From Stenotrophomonas maltophilia (GTDB lineage: Bacteria; Pseudomonadota; Gammaproteobacteria; Xanthomonadales; Xanthomonadaceae), in NCBI RefSeq assembly GCF_003970865.1, contig NZ_RXLZ01000010.1, positions 29,971 through 93,970 on the forward strand: a stretch of 64,000 nucleotides of DNA. Direction: 5' to 3'. The notes below the pieces were generated by a model. That model searched no databases. It was given only the letters and a program-made list of their open reading frames with translations, and had not been told where the DNA came from. Shown here piece after piece: positions 49,191 to 59,125 of the stretch (position 1 is the first letter of the stretch; every line of letters begins with the position of its first letter). The translations under genes were made by a program, and so were the position numbers.

Positions 49191-49984
49191 GCGTTCTTCC
49201 ACTGCGCGGCGCGCTTTTCCAGGAAGGCAGTCACGCCCTCGACCTGGTCGGCGGTGTCGAACAGGTCGACGAAGGCTTCACGCTCGGCCACCAGCGCCGA
49301 GGCATGGGTGCCGGTGCGGGTGGACTGCACCAGGGTCTTGCAGGCGGCGATGCTGGTCGGGCTCTGCTTGCCGGCCTTCTTCGCCCATTCCAGCGCCAGT
49401 GCCTTGGCTTCGCCCTTGCCGACCTTTTCTTCGGCCAGGCCAATGCGCAGCGCGGTCTCGGCGTTGATGCGCTCACCCAGCAGGATCATGCGCTTGGCCC
49501 AACCCTCGCCCACCAGGCGCGGCAGGTTCTGGGTGCCACCGGCGCACGGCAGCAGGCCGACGGTGGCCTCCGGCAGCGCGACCTGGGCGTGGTCTTCGAT
49601 GATGCGCAGGTCGCAGGCCAGTGCGCATTCCAGGCCACCGCCCATCGCGTAGCCGTTGATCGCGGCGATCGACACGCCACGGAAAGCCGACAGCGCTTCG
49701 AAGGCTTCACCGAAGCGGCGTGCGGCTTCACGTGCAGCGGCCTTGTCGCCGGAGGCGAACTGGTTGAGGTCGGCACCGGCGGAGAAGAACTTCTCGCCGT
49801 CACCGGTGATCACCAGCGCGTAGATCCCGCGGTCCGCGTTGAGCGCGCCCACCAGGTCGCGCAGCGCCGACAGGCTGTGCACGGTCCAGGTGTGCGCCGG
49901 CGGGTTGTTAAGGGTGACCACGGCAGTGTGGCCATCCACCTCGACCTTCAGGCCCACGTGCTCCTGGGTACGCCAATCCTTCAT
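49187..49984 (-). CDS. Enoyl-CoA hydratase
   Basis: A 265-residue crotonase. Key segments: KFFSAGADLNQFASG and AINGYAMGGGLECALACDLR, with the second acid in LPEATVGLLPCAGGTQNLPR. In the pathway it should hydrate methacrylyl-CoA. Coupled by ATGA overlaps to both neighbours. Confidence 0.9.
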   Translation of the reverse strand: MKDWRTQEHVGLKVEVDGHTAVVTLNNPPAHTWTVHSLSALRDLVGALNADRGIYALVITGDGEKFFSAGADLNQFASGDKAAAREAARRFGEAFEALSAFRGVSIAAINGYAMGGGLECALACDLRIIEDHAQVALPEATVGLLPCAGGTQNLPRLVGEGWAKRMILLGERINAETALRIGLAEEKVGKGEAKALALEWAKKAGKQSPTSIAACKTLVQSTRTGTHASALVAEREAFVDLFDTADQVEGVTAFLEKRAAQWKNA

Positions 49985-51147
49985 CGCAGTTCCTCTTCGG
50001 TGTTGAGCAGATGACGGGCAACGATCACCCGCATGATCTCGTTGGTGCCTTCCAGGATCTGGTGCACGCGGCAGTCACGCAGCAGACGCTCGATCGGGTA
50101 CTCGCGGATGTAGCCGTAGCCCCCGTGGATCTGCAGCGCTTCATTGCAGACAGTGAAACCGGCGTCGGTGGCGAAGCGCTTGGCCATCGCACACCAGACG
50201 TTGGCATCACTGGCACCGGCATCGAGCTTGCGCGCGGCGGTGTGCACCATCTGCCGTGCAGCCACCAGCTGGGTAACCATGTCGGCCAGCTTGAACTGCA
50301 GCGCCTGGAACTCGGCCAGCGCCTTGCCGAACTGGCGACGCTCGCCCATGTAGCGGCGTGCGGCATCCAGCGCACCCTGTGCGGCACCCAGCGAACAGGC
50401 TGCGATGTTGATGCGGCCGCCATCGAGCCCCTTCATCGCCAGCTTGAAGCCGCCGCCTTCCTCTCCCAGAAGGTGGCTGACCGGCACGCGGACGTTCTCG
50501 AAGGTGATGCCACGGGTGGGCTGGCTGTTCCAGCCCATCTTCTCTTCCTTGCGGCCGAAACTGATGCCCGGCAGGTCGGCCGGCACCGCAATGGCGCTGA
50601 CACCACCGGCACCGGCACCGCCGGTACGCGCCATCACCACCAGCAGCTCGGTGGCACCGGCGCCGGAGATGAAGGCCTTGGAGCCATTCAGCACATAGAA
50701 GTCGCCATCGCGCACGGCGGTGGTCTTCAGTGACGCTGCATCGGAACCGGCACCCGGCTCGGTCAGGCAGTACGAGGCCAGCTTGTTGCCCGAGGACAGG
50801 TCAGTGCCCCACGCATCGCGCAGTGCCGGCTGGCCCCACTTGGACACCATCCACGAGGCCATGTTGTGGATGCTTATGTAGGCCGCGGTCGACGGATCGA
50901 CGCTGGCGAGTTCCTCGATGACGACGGCGGCGTCCAGTCGGCTCAGGCCGCTGCCGCCCACTTCCGGGTCCATGTAAAGACCGCAGAAGCCCAGTTCACC
51001 GGCCTTGGCGATCGCCTCGCGCGGAAAGATGCCCTCCGCATCCCATCGCGCGGCGTGCGGCGCCAGTTCAGCCTGTGCGAAGTCGCGCGCAGCCTCGCGG
51101 TACGCCTGCTGTGCTTCGTCCAGTTCCGTCGTCATCGAGTGGCTCAT
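49981..51147 (-). CDS. Acyl-CoA dehydrogenase (probably isobutyryl-CoA)
   Basis: A 388-residue flavoprotein. Signatures: YCLTEPGAGSDAASLKTTAV (FAD/substrate region), RRQFGKALAEFQALQFKLAD, and IHGGYGYIREYPIERLLRDC, then ILEGTNEIMR at the end. Operon context with MmsA/MmsB makes isobutyryl-CoA the likely substrate. It lies 14 bases after mmsA. Confidence 0.9.
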   Translation of the reverse strand: MSHSMTTELDEAQQAYREAARDFAQAELAPHAARWDAEGIFPREAIAKAGELGFCGLYMDPEVGGSGLSRLDAAVVIEELASVDPSTAAYISIHNMASWMVSKWGQPALRDAWGTDLSSGNKLASYCLTEPGAGSDAASLKTTAVRDGDFYVLNGSKAFISGAGATELLVVMARTGGAGAGGVSAIAVPADLPGISFGRKEEKMGWNSQPTRGITFENVRVPVSHLLGEEGGGFKLAMKGLDGGRINIAACSLGAAQGALDAARRYMGERRQFGKALAEFQALQFKLADMVTQLVAARQMVHTAARKLDAGASDANVWCAMAKRFATDAGFTVCNEALQIHGGYGYIREYPIERLLRDCRVHQILEGTNEIMRVIVARHLLNTEEELR

Positions 51148-51161
51148 GGCTGCTCCTGCCG

Positions 51162-52667
51162 TTACTTCAGGCTGATCGTGGTGTTGACGCCGTGGCTCAG
51201 CGTCTCGTCATCGAACCAGCGTGCGGTGACCGTCTTGGTCTGGGTGTAGAACAGCACCACCTGCTTGCCGTACGGGCCCAGGTCGCCCAGCTTGGACGCG
51301 CGCGAACCGGTGAACGAGAACAGCGGCACCGGCACCGGGATCGGCACGTTGATGCCGACCTGGCCGACGTCGATGTCTTCCTGGAACTTGCGCGCGGCAG
51401 CGCCGGACTGGGTGAACAGTGCGGTGCCGTTGCCGTTCGGGTTGCTGTTGACCATCGCGATGGCCTCTTCCAGCGTCTCCGCTTCGAGGATGACCAGCAC
51501 CGGCCCGAAGATTTCTTCCTGGTAGATGCGCATGTCGGTGGTGACACCGGCAAAGATGGTCGGGCCAACGAAGTTGCCCTTCTCGAAACCATCGACCTGC
51601 GGCTTACGGCCATCCAGCACCAGCTTGGCGCCCTGCTCCACGCCCGAGGCGATCAGGCCTTCCACGCGCTCGCGGGCGCTGCAGGAAATGACCGGGCCGA
51701 CGTCGGTGCCGGACACGGTGCCGGCGCTGACCTTCAGGGTCTGGGCCTTGGCCACCAGGTCCTGCACCCAGTTACGCGCTTCACCGACCAGCACCAGGGT
51801 GGAAGCGGCCATGCAGCGCTGGCCAGCGGCACCGAAGGCAGCACCGACCATCGCATTGAGGGTCTGTTCCTTGTTGGCGTCCGGCAGCACCACGGCGTGG
51901 TTCTTGGCGCCCATCATGCACTGCACGCGCTTGCCGGCCAGCGAGGCGCGGTTGTAGACGTGGGTGCCGACGCGGGTGGAACCGACGAACGAAACGGCCT
52001 TGATGTCCGGGTGGTCGCAGATCGCGTTGACCACTTCTTCGCCACCGTGGACGACGTTCAGCACGCCCTTCGGAATGCCCGCTTCCAGCGCCAGCTCGAC
52101 CAGGCGCATGGTGACCATCGGGTCCTGCTCGGACGGCTTGAGGATGAAGGTGTTGCCCGTTGCAATCGCCATCGGGAACATCCACAGCGGAATCATCGCC
52201 GGGAAGTTGAACGGGGTGATGCCGGCGCACACGCCCAGCGGCTGCATGATCGAGTAGGTGTCGACGCCAGTGGCCACGTTGTTGGCCAGCTCACCCAGCT
52301 GCAGGTTGCCGATAGCGGCGGCGTGCTCGACCACTTCCAGGCCGCGGAACACGTCGCCTTCGGCGTCCGGCAGGGTCTTGCCCTGTTCGGCGGTAAGGAT
52401 GTGGGCCAGCTCGCTCATGTTCTCGCGGATCAGCTGCTGGTACTTCAGGAAGATGCGCGCGCGGACGCCGATCGGAGTCTTGCGCCAGGTCTTGAAGGCT
52501 TCCTTGGCGGCGGCGACGGCGGCGTCCACTTCGCCGGTGGTGGCGAACGGCACCTTGGCCAGCACGTCCTGGGTGGCCGGATTGATCACGTCCTGCCAGT
52601 GGGAAGTAGCCGATTCAACGAACTGGCCATCGATCAGCATGCGGATACGGGGCGCTGCAACAGTCAT
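51162..52667 (-). CDS. mmsA: Methylmalonate-semialdehyde dehydrogenase (CoA-acylating)
   Basis: A 501-residue aldehyde dehydrogenase producing propionyl-CoA from methylmalonate semialdehyde. Catalytic Cys is in [20 protein letters not shown]. The cofactor region [20 protein letters not shown] and typical MmsA segments ([21 protein letters not shown]) are present. First gene of the operon, divergent from the XRE regulator with 115 bases between. Confidence 0.94.
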   Translation of the reverse strand: MTVAAPRIRMLIDGQFVESATSHWQDVINPATQDVLAKVPFATTGEVDAAVAAAKEAFKTWRKTPIGVRARIFLKYQQLIRENMSELAHILTAEQGKTLPDAEGDVFRGLEVVEHAAAIGNLQLGELANNVATGVDTYSIMQPLGVCAGITPFNFPAMIPLWMFPMAIATGNTFILKPSEQDPMVTMRLVELALEAGIPKGVLNVVHGGEEVVNAICDHPDIKAVSFVGSTRVGTHVYNRASLAGKRVQCMMGAKNHAVVLPDANKEQTLNAMVGAAFGAAGQRCMAASTLVLVGEARNWVQDLVAKAQTLKVSAGTVSGTDVGPVISCSARERVEGLIASGVEQGAKLVLDGRKPQVDGFEKGNFVGPTIFAGVTTDMRIYQEEIFGPVLVILEAETLEEAIAMVNSNPNGNGTALFTQSGAAARKFQEDIDVGQVGINVPIPVPVPLFSFTGSRASKLGDLGPYGKQVVLFYTQTKTVTARWFDDETLSHGVNTTISLK

Positions 52668-52702
52668 GACGACAATCCCACGGGGTGCGAAAGATGCTTG
52701 GC

Positions 52703-52792
52703 ATTATTCACAGCACCCACCTCGATTTCCGGGCTGAATCCGCTTAATCTGGCCAACACGCCAGACGATTCATGTTAATTCTGTGAATTATT
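52703..52792. promoter_or_regulatory. Inverted operator candidates in the mmsA/regulator divergent promoter
   Basis: ATTATTCACAG (52703-52713) and CTGTGAATTATT (52781-52792) are near-perfect inverted copies 67 bases apart. The right copy covers the GTG start of the regulator gene. They are good candidates for binding by that regulator. Confidence 0.5.
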
Positions 52793-54150
52793 CAGCCACC
52801 CAGCGGCAACTTGGCCTGCGCCTGCTGCGGCTGCGCGAGCAGCGCGGCTACAGCCAGGCCGACCTGGCACGGGCGCTGGGGCTGTCGGCCAGCTACCTGA
52901 ACCAGATCGAGCGCAACAAGCGCCCGCTCACCCCGGCCGTGCAGAAGAAGCTGGGCGAGGTGTTGGGCGATGTTTCTGCACTGTTCGACGAAGATGAGCC
53001 CGCCGCGCTGCAGGAAGCCCTGGGCGAAACCCTGCGCGACCTGGGCCTGGCCGAGGTGAGCGCGACCGAGCTGCGCGCCCTGGCCGGTAACCTGCCTCAG
53101 GTCAGCCGTGCGCTGCTGGACCTGCACCGCCGCCACCTGGCGCTGCGCGAGCATGCTGCCGCACTGGAATTCCAGTTGGGCGAGCCCGGCGCCGGCAGCA
53201 CCCTGCCTGCTGGCGACCAGGTGCGCGAGTTCTTCAACCGCATGCACAACCACATCCCCGAGCTGGATGAGCTGGCCGAGCGCCTGTTCGCCGAGTGGGG
53301 GCTGTCGCCCGGGCATGTGGCACCGCGCCTGCGCCAGCTGCTGGCCGACCGCCACGGCGTGCTGGTGGAAGTGGCGGCGTTGCAGGCCGGGCGCGAGAAG
53401 CGCCAGTTCGATGCGGGGGCGCGGCGGCTGTGGCTGCCCGACTACCTGGAACCGGGTCAGCAGGCGTTCCAGATGGCCGCCGAACTGGCCCTGCACGGCT
53501 ACCTGCCGCAGATCGATGCGGTGGTGGCGCGTGCCGGCTTCACCGATGACGCGCGCATCGCGCAGGCGCGCATCGGCCTGTCGAACTACTTCGCCGGCGC
53601 GCTGGTGATGCCGTACATGCGCTTCCTGCGGGCGGCCGAAGCCAGCAGCTACGACATCGAACTGCTGGCGCACCAGTTCGGTGTGGGCTTCGAAGCGGTC
53701 TGCCACCGGCTGAGCACGTTGGCACGGCGCAGCGCGCCCGGCCTGCCGTTCTTCTTCATCCGCGTGGACCGTGCGGGCAATGTGTCCAAACGCCATTCGG
53801 CCACGGATTTCCATTTCTCGCAGGTGGGTGGTTCGTGTCCGCTGTGGATCGTGTACGAGGCATTCAACCAGCCCGGCCGCATCCTGACCCAGACCGCGCG
53901 CATGCCCGATGGACGGCGGCATTTCTGGCTGGCGCGGCAGGTCAGCAGTGGTCCGGTCGGCCATGGCCAGCCGCGCAAGACGTTTGCGGTGGCACTGGGC
54001 TGCGATCTGCAGCATGCCGAGCGGTTGGTGTATTCGCTGGGGCTGGATGTGCAGAGCCCGGGCAACTCGGTGTCGATCGGGCCGGGTTGCCGGGTGTGTC
54101 CGCGGGAGGACTGCATGCAGCGCGCGTTCGCGCAGTTACCGGGGCGATAG
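52783..54150 (+). CDS. XRE regulator with IrrE-like and ScfR-type C-terminal domain
   Basis: A 455-residue regulator. HTH at 8-60 (LGLRLLRLREQRGYSQADLA, LGLSASYLNQIERNKRPLT). A middle region with an ImmA/IrrE-like fold follows (LALHGYLPQIDAVVARAG), but its HExxH is not present in the visible segment. The C-terminal part with a Cys cluster (GPGCRVCPREDCMQRAFAQL) is typical of short-chain fatty acyl-CoA regulators (ScfR/RamB/PrpR-like). Divergent from mmsA; it probably senses an acyl-CoA. GTG start at 52783. Confidence 0.85.
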   Translation: MNYSATQRQLGLRLLRLREQRGYSQADLARALGLSASYLNQIERNKRPLTPAVQKKLGEVLGDVSALFDEDEPAALQEALGETLRDLGLAEVSATELRALAGNLPQVSRALLDLHRRHLALREHAAALEFQLGEPGAGSTLPAGDQVREFFNRMHNHIPELDELAERLFAEWGLSPGHVAPRLRQLLADRHGVLVEVAALQAGREKRQFDAGARRLWLPDYLEPGQQAFQMAAELALHGYLPQIDAVVARAGFTDDARIAQARIGLSNYFAGALVMPYMRFLRAAEASSYDIELLAHQFGVGFEAVCHRLSTLARRSAPGLPFFFIRVDRAGNVSKRHSATDFHFSQVGGSCPLWIVYEAFNQPGRILTQTARMPDGRRHFWLARQVSSGPVGHGQPRKTFAVALGCDLQHAERLVYSLGLDVQSPGNSVSIGPGCRVCPREDCMQRAFAQLPGR

Positions 54151-54153
54151 GGG

Positions 54154-54268
54154 GTAGATGTCGACCTTGGTCGACACGGTAGATCCACGCCATGCGTGGA
54201 TGCTCTTCGATGAATGTTCGAAATGTTCGATTCCGATGGGGTTCCATCCACGCATGGCGTGGATCTAC
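54154..54268. repeat. Cluster of three GTAG-headed palindromes
   Basis: One at 54154-54177 (GTAGATGTCGACCTTGGTCG...), a second at 54179-54202 (GTAGATCCACGCCATGCGTG...), and an inverted copy of the second at 54245-54268. SMAG-type repeats of a different subfamily from that at 12595. Confidence 0.75.
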
Positions 54269-54324
54269 TAAACCTTTCGTGCGTAGGCTGCATCCCATTG
54301 GAATGCCCGCCCTGGAGACACCCC

Positions 54325-55278
54325 ATGTCCTTGCTGCGCTCTTGCCTGGCCCTGCTGCTTGCTGCCACCGCCGCGCCGGCGTGGGCGACCTTTTCCATTG
54401 CGGCCTGCAATGAGGCCGGCGACTGCGGGGTGGCGGTGGCTACGCACAACCTGGCAGTCGGCGGCGTGGGTGTGCCGTGGGCACAGGCGAAGGTGGGCGC
54501 GGTCGCCAGCCAGTTCGAGACCAACCCGACCTATGGCTCCAAAGGCCTTGAGCTGCTGGCCAAAGGCCGCACGCCTGCGCAGGTGCTGAAGCAGCTGTTG
54601 GATGAAGACGGCAACTTCGATGGCACCACGCTTGCCGAACGACAGGTGGGACTGGTCAGCGCACGCGGCGGCAATGCGCAGTACACCGGCGCTACCGCGC
54701 AACAGGCCAGCTGGGCCGGGGCAAATGGCGACGGCATGCTGAGTGTGCAGGGCAATGGCCTGGCCGGACCGGAGGTGCTGGCGGCGATGCAGCACATCTT
54801 CGCCGCCTCACCTGGGCCGCTGGCCGCGCGCCTGCTGGCGGCACTGGAAGCAGGCCAGGCTGCGGGCGGCCAGCGCAGCGGGCAATGGTCGGCAGCGCTG
54901 CTGGTGCGTACACCGGGCGGCGACTGGCGGGACACCGACCTGCGCGTGGACGCCGACCAACATGCGGTGGCGAGGCTGCGCGAGCTGTACGACATGCGTC
55001 TGTCCAACGAGGCGATCATCCGCGCGGAGGAACGTTGGGAGAACGGTGATGTGGCGGGTGCGCGCGCGGCGCTGGCAACGTCGTTGTCGCTGGCCCACGG
55101 CTGGGACCGCACCTGGGCGCGCGCTGCGCGCCTGGCGATGCGGCAAGGGGATATCGCGCTGGCCCGCGAATACCTCGCCGGCCTGCGTGCGCTCAATCCG
55201 GGCTGGGTGAAGCAGGAGCTGGCGTTGCCGTTGTATGCGCCGTTGCGGGGTGATGCGGTGGTGGAGCCGTGGCGATGA
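54325..55278 (+). CDS. DUF1028 domain-containing exported protein
   Basis: A 317-residue protein. Signal peptide MSLLRSCLALLLAATAAPAW, then TFSIAACNEAGDCGVAVATH and VPWAQAKVGAVASQFETNPT, the DUF1028 signature. The family has an Ntn-hydrolase-like fold; the mature N-terminal Thr would be the nucleophile. The C-terminal 90 residues form TPR-like helices (MRQGDIALAREYLAGLRALN). The start at 54325 is chosen because it begins the signal peptide. Confidence 0.85.
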   Translation: MSLLRSCLALLLAATAAPAWATFSIAACNEAGDCGVAVATHNLAVGGVGVPWAQAKVGAVASQFETNPTYGSKGLELLAKGRTPAQVLKQLLDEDGNFDGTTLAERQVGLVSARGGNAQYTGATAQQASWAGANGDGMLSVQGNGLAGPEVLAAMQHIFAASPGPLAARLLAALEAGQAAGGQRSGQWSAALLVRTPGGDWRDTDLRVDADQHAVARLRELYDMRLSNEAIIRAEERWENGDVAGARAALATSLSLAHGWDRTWARAARLAMRQGDIALAREYLAGLRALNPGWVKQELALPLYAPLRGDAVVEPWR

Positions 55279-55298
55279 GGCACCGCAGGGATCAGATC

Positions 55299-55318
55299 GT
55301 GCCGACCAAGGTCGGCAC
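55299..55318. terminator. Hairpin between DUF1028 and patatin genes
   Basis: GTGCCGACC/GGTCGGCAC with AA centre, perfect 9-bp stem between convergent genes. No T-tract; may be a degenerate GTAG-type repeat. Confidence 0.4.
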
Positions 55319-55351
55319 CCACCAGAACAGTTCAATCGGCTGCGGCGGAAG

Positions 55352-57226
55352 TCAGTAGATCGGCGTCACCTTCATCTGCGGCAGCGGACGCGGTGCGCCG
55401 TCAGTGAGGTCCGGGCCCAGGTCCTCCCAGGTGCGGCCCTGCTCGACCATCAACCCCCACAGCTGCTGCGAGGCCAGCCGCTTGTCTTCCGAGCCCAGCC
55501 TGTACGACGGCGGGGTCGGTTCACCGCGGGCAACCATCGAGTACGCCGCGCGATAGGCCAGCACCTGCTGCGCCGGGTCGTCGGTTCGCGCCACTTCCAG
55601 CGTGTAGCGCTGATAGGCCGAAGCCAGGTTGCGCCAGCGGATCCAGTAGTGGTTCTCGAACGAGAACGAACAGAAGCGCGCACCGGCCAGGCTGCCCTTG
55701 TCGGCGATGCGGGTCAGCACCTCCTGTGGCATGTCCAGGTTCATGCCACCTTCGTCGCCCTGCAGGCTCACATGCACGATGCGGTCGCGATAGCCTGGTG
55801 CGCGCGCCTGCAGCAGATCGCGCCAGTTCTGCATGGTCGCCACCACCGCGAACAGGAAACGCCCCAGTTCCGCGGCCGCCAGCGGCGTAGCGATCGACTG
55901 ATAGGTGCGCTGCCAGCCATGACGGTTCTCGGTGGGCAGGAACACCGCGTGTTCCAGCGACTGGCGGCCACTGCTGCCGTGGTTCACCTCTTCAGCGTGC
56001 TGCGGATAGACCAGGTTGATGGCGAAGGTCGGCCAGCGCGGCAAGGCGGCATCGAACAGATGGATCGGGAAATTGCTGCTGATGCCACCATCGGAGAACC
56101 AGCAGATACGGAAGGCGGTGATCACCGGGCCACAGGTCTGCCCGGCACTGGTCAGCCCTTCCATGCTGTCGGCGACGTTGTGCTCCTGGTCGGCGGCAGG
56201 CGCGGTGGGTTCGCAGCGGCGCTCGCGGCGCGAAGGCTCATGCAGCGGCACTGCGCTGATCAGCAACGGGAAGCTCAGGCTCATGCGCGTGGCCACCAGC
56301 ACCGGCAGCTTCGGGCCCTGCGGCAGGTGGTAGTACCGGCGCCCTTCCACCTCCAGCGGTGGGCCTGCCTGCGTCACCAGCCACTGCACCACGCTGGCCG
56401 GGAACAGCTGCTCGAACTCCTCGCGCAGGAACCAGAACTGCGCACCGCCCAGCGGCAGCGTACGCGGCTCGTTGTGCGACACACAGGTGGTGATCATCTG
56501 CAGGCTGATCGCATGCGGGCTGTCCGGCTCGTCGGCATAGCGCGGCGCGTCGTGCAGGTCGGCGAAGGTGAGCGGTGCATCCAGCGCCTTGCCGGACAAC
56601 TGCTGCAGGCACTCGTGCAGCCACTCGGTCAACGCAGGCGTGCGTGCATCGCGGCCCAGGCCGCTGCACAGGCCCAGCAGGTTGCGCCGCGCCACCCGCG
56701 CCACCCGCAGCGCGGCACCGGCCACACCCGCACCGTACGCGCACAGCAGTGATGGCAGCAGCGTGGCGGCCACGCCGCTCCAGCCACCGCCCCACCAGCC
56801 CAGGCCCAACAGCAGCGCCAGCGACACCAGCACCTCCAGCGGCGCGATCTCGAACACGGCAACGGCCAGGCACAGCAGCTTGTGCGGCAGGCTGGCATTG
56901 CCCGTCAGTACCACCAGCAACCGATAGGCGGCGCGCGCGCCCCGCGCCGGTTGGAACAGGCTGTAGATGAAGCCGCGCCGCGACAACTGCGCCGATACCG
57001 CCGACAACCCGCCATAGCCGGCATCGCCAGGCAGGTGCTCGCCCGCCTGCTGGTGACGATCACCGCAGGCCGCCGCGGCCGCCACGGCTGCGGCGATGGC
57101 GCCGGCCGAGGTGCCGCCGATGCTCTTGAATCGATACTCGCGCGCCAGCGCCAGTACCGCATTGGGGTACACGATGCCGCTGGTGATGCCGCCTTTCATG
57201 ACCAGATCGCAGTACTTCGCCGCCAC
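55352..57226 (-). CDS. Patatin-like phospholipase family protein
   Basis: A 624-residue membrane-associated lipase-like protein. The serine elbow GGTSAGAIAAAV lies near the N-terminus and the catalytic Asp in FSDGGISSNFPIHLF in the second half. Two membrane segments separate them (LCLAVAVFEIAPLEVLVSLA and LLPSLLCAYGAGVAGAAL). A GTG start at 57226 is chosen because GGGAGG precedes it; an upstream Met at 57262 is possible. Larger than the usual patatin proteins. Substrate unknown. Confidence 0.82.
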   Translation of the reverse strand: MAAKYCDLVMKGGITSGIVYPNAVLALAREYRFKSIGGTSAGAIAAAVAAAAACGDRHQQAGEHLPGDAGYGGLSAVSAQLSRRGFIYSLFQPARGARAAYRLLVVLTGNASLPHKLLCLAVAVFEIAPLEVLVSLALLLGLGWWGGGWSGVAATLLPSLLCAYGAGVAGAALRVARVARRNLLGLCSGLGRDARTPALTEWLHECLQQLSGKALDAPLTFADLHDAPRYADEPDSPHAISLQMITTCVSHNEPRTLPLGGAQFWFLREEFEQLFPASVVQWLVTQAGPPLEVEGRRYYHLPQGPKLPVLVATRMSLSFPLLISAVPLHEPSRRERRCEPTAPAADQEHNVADSMEGLTSAGQTCGPVITAFRICWFSDGGISSNFPIHLFDAALPRWPTFAINLVYPQHAEEVNHGSSGRQSLEHAVFLPTENRHGWQRTYQSIATPLAAAELGRFLFAVVATMQNWRDLLQARAPGYRDRIVHVSLQGDEGGMNLDMPQEVLTRIADKGSLAGARFCSFSFENHYWIRWRNLASAYQRYTLEVARTDDPAQQVLAYRAAYSMVARGEPTPPSYRLGSEDKRLASQQLWGLMVEQGRTWEDLGPDLTDGAPRPLPQMKVTPIY

Positions 57227-57744
57227 GAGCCACCTCCCGTCTGTCGGTGCCCAGTATGGCAAGAGGCGCTCTCACCGCCTGAGAAACGAGCCACAGCCCT
57301 GCGCTTTGCTTGGCCCTTGACCATTGCCCTCGACGCGTCCACCGTGGGCGCGCCGAAGGTATCCCTGCCGTGGCTGGATGGCGGCCGGGATTTAAACGGG
57401 AATCCGGTGAAGGCGCCTCGCGCGCCCATTCCGGAGCTGCCCCGCAGCGGTGAATGGAAACGAATCCTGCCAACAGCACTGGGCTCGCGCCTGGGAAGCG
57501 GCAGGTAGTAGGTGGGCTGCGGCCCGTGTCCATCAGCCCGAATACCGGCCCCGGCCGGGGGACACGACCGTCCCCTGACTCGACCTGGAATCTCCGCGGG
57601 GAGGTTGCCGGGGCCGTCGTTGTCCTGCGCGTGCAGGCGATGCGGCCGCGTGCGTCCTGTTCACGGTATCCGGCCAGCCCTGTTTCCCCCACGCGCTGAT
57701 GCATGGGCCACCGCCGCTGCCGGCGGTCCATGCGGTACCTGACG
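57227..57744. other. Intergenic region before queH, folded sequence, no gene
   Basis: No credible coding region. Between 57514 and 57565 overlapping stems are possible: GGGCTG/CAGCCC (57514-57519 with 57534-57539) and GTGTCC/GGACAC (57526-57531 with 57560-57565), around a CCGGCCCCGGCCGG block. This could be a leader or small RNA; I recognise no known class, including preQ1 riboswitches. Confidence 0.35.
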
Positions 57745-58416
57745 ATGACCGAACTCCAACGCCCTGCCCTGACCCTGCCCGCCGATGGCAAGCGCCTGCT
57801 GCTGCATTCATGCTGCGCGCCCTGCTCCGGCGAAGTGATGGAGGCGATCACCGCCTCCGGGATCGACTACGCGATCTTCTTCTACAACCCCAACATCCAT
57901 CCGGTGAAGGAGTACGAGCTGCGCAAGCAGGAGAACATCCGCTTCGCCGAGCAGCACGGCATTCCTTTCATCGACTGCGACTACGACACCGACAACTGGT
58001 TCAGCCGTGCACGCGGCATGGAAAACGAGCCCGAACGCGGCATCCGCTGCACGATGTGCTTCGACATGCGCTTCGAGCGCACTGCGCTGTACGCGCACGA
58101 GCACGGCTACGACACCATCAGTTCTTCGCTGGGCATCTCGCGCTGGAAGAACATGGCGCAGATCAACGACTGCGGCATCCGCGCCGCGTCGCGCTATGAA
58201 GGCCTGCAGTACTGGGACTACAACTGGCGCAAGGGCGGCGGTGCCAGCCGCATGATCGAGATCAGCAAGCGCGAGCAGTTCTACCAGCAGGAGTACTGCG
58301 GCTGCGTGTACTCGCTGCGCGATGCCAACCGCCATCGCCGCGAGAATGGCCGCGAGCGGATCAAGATCGGCCTGTTGTACTACGGGCAGGACGCTGAGAC
58401 GCCGCAGGGCGATTGA
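57745..58416 (+). CDS. queH: Epoxyqueuosine reductase QueH
   Basis: A 223-residue protein for the last step of queuosine synthesis, unrelated to QueG. The conserved cysteines are visible: [15 protein letters not shown], then [13 protein letters not shown] and [17 protein letters not shown]. Also conserved: [16 protein letters not shown] and [16 protein letters not shown]. Start is uncertain between 57745 and in-frame Mets at 57730 and 57703; none has a strong ribosome site. Confidence 0.92.
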   Translation: MTELQRPALTLPADGKRLLLHSCCAPCSGEVMEAITASGIDYAIFFYNPNIHPVKEYELRKQENIRFAEQHGIPFIDCDYDTDNWFSRARGMENEPERGIRCTMCFDMRFERTALYAHEHGYDTISSSLGISRWKNMAQINDCGIRAASRYEGLQYWDYNWRKGGGASRMIEISKREQFYQQEYCGCVYSLRDANRHRRENGRERIKIGLLYYGQDAETPQGD

Positions 58417-58471
58417 CGTGCAGGCATGGGGCGGCCACGCTGGTCGCCCCTTCTGTTGTACCGGATCTGCC

Positions 58472-59098
58472 ATGACCGCCCTGCCCGCCGATGTCGCCCT
58501 GCTGGTGATCGACCTGCAGCCGGACTTCATGCCCGGTGGCGCCTTGGCCTGCGACCAGGGCGATGCACTGGTGGCACCGATTGCCGATCTGCTGGCGCAG
58601 CGCCGCTACCGCACCGTGGTGGCAACACAGGACTGGCACCCGGCCGACCATGCCTCGTTCGCCAGCCAGCACCCCGGCCAGCGCCCCTTCGAGACCATCC
58701 TGTTGCACGCGCAGCCGCAGACCCTGTGGCCCGACCACTGCGTGCAGGGCAGCGCCGGTGCCGCCCTGCACCCAGGCGTGGACTGGACCGTGGCCGACCT
58801 GATCCTGCGCAAGGGCACGCGCCAACAGGTGGATTCGTACAGCGCCTTCCGCGAGAACCATGGCCCCGATGGCGAGCGCCCGGCCACCGGCCTGGCCGGC
58901 TGGCTGCACGAACGCCGCATCCGCGAAGTGCATGTGTGCGGCCTGGCCCGCGACTACTGCGTGCTGTGGAGCGCACAGGACGCGGTGAAGTCCGGCTTCC
59001 GGGTGAAGTTCCTGTGGGAGCTGACCCGGCCGGTGACCGAAGCCAACGACGCGATGGTGCGCGAAGCGCTGGGCAAGGCGGGGATCGCGATCGTCTGA
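58472..59098 (+). CDS. pncA: Nicotinamidase
   Basis: A 208-residue isochorismatase-fold amidase, converting nicotinamide to nicotinate for NAD salvage. Catalytic triad: Asp in LLVIDLQPDFMPGGAL, Lys in LILRKGTRQQVDSYSAF, Cys in VHVCGLARDYCVLWSA. The metal-binding DWHPADHASF is intact. Start MTALPADVALLVIDLQ. Confidence 0.93.
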   Translation: MTALPADVALLVIDLQPDFMPGGALACDQGDALVAPIADLLAQRRYRTVVATQDWHPADHASFASQHPGQRPFETILLHAQPQTLWPDHCVQGSAGAALHPGVDWTVADLILRKGTRQQVDSYSAFRENHGPDGERPATGLAGWLHERRIREVHVCGLARDYCVLWSAQDAVKSGFRVKFLWELTRPVTEANDAMVREALGKAGIAIV

Positions 59099-59125
59099 TG
59101 GGCGACCGCCGGGCATGATCCGGCA

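Noticed and set aside
48003..49652. 549-residue open frame on the plus strand
   Set aside because: Antisense to two crotonase-family genes with conserved motifs.
51075..52778. 567-residue open frame on the plus strand
   Set aside because: Antisense to mmsA, which is complete with its catalytic Cys.
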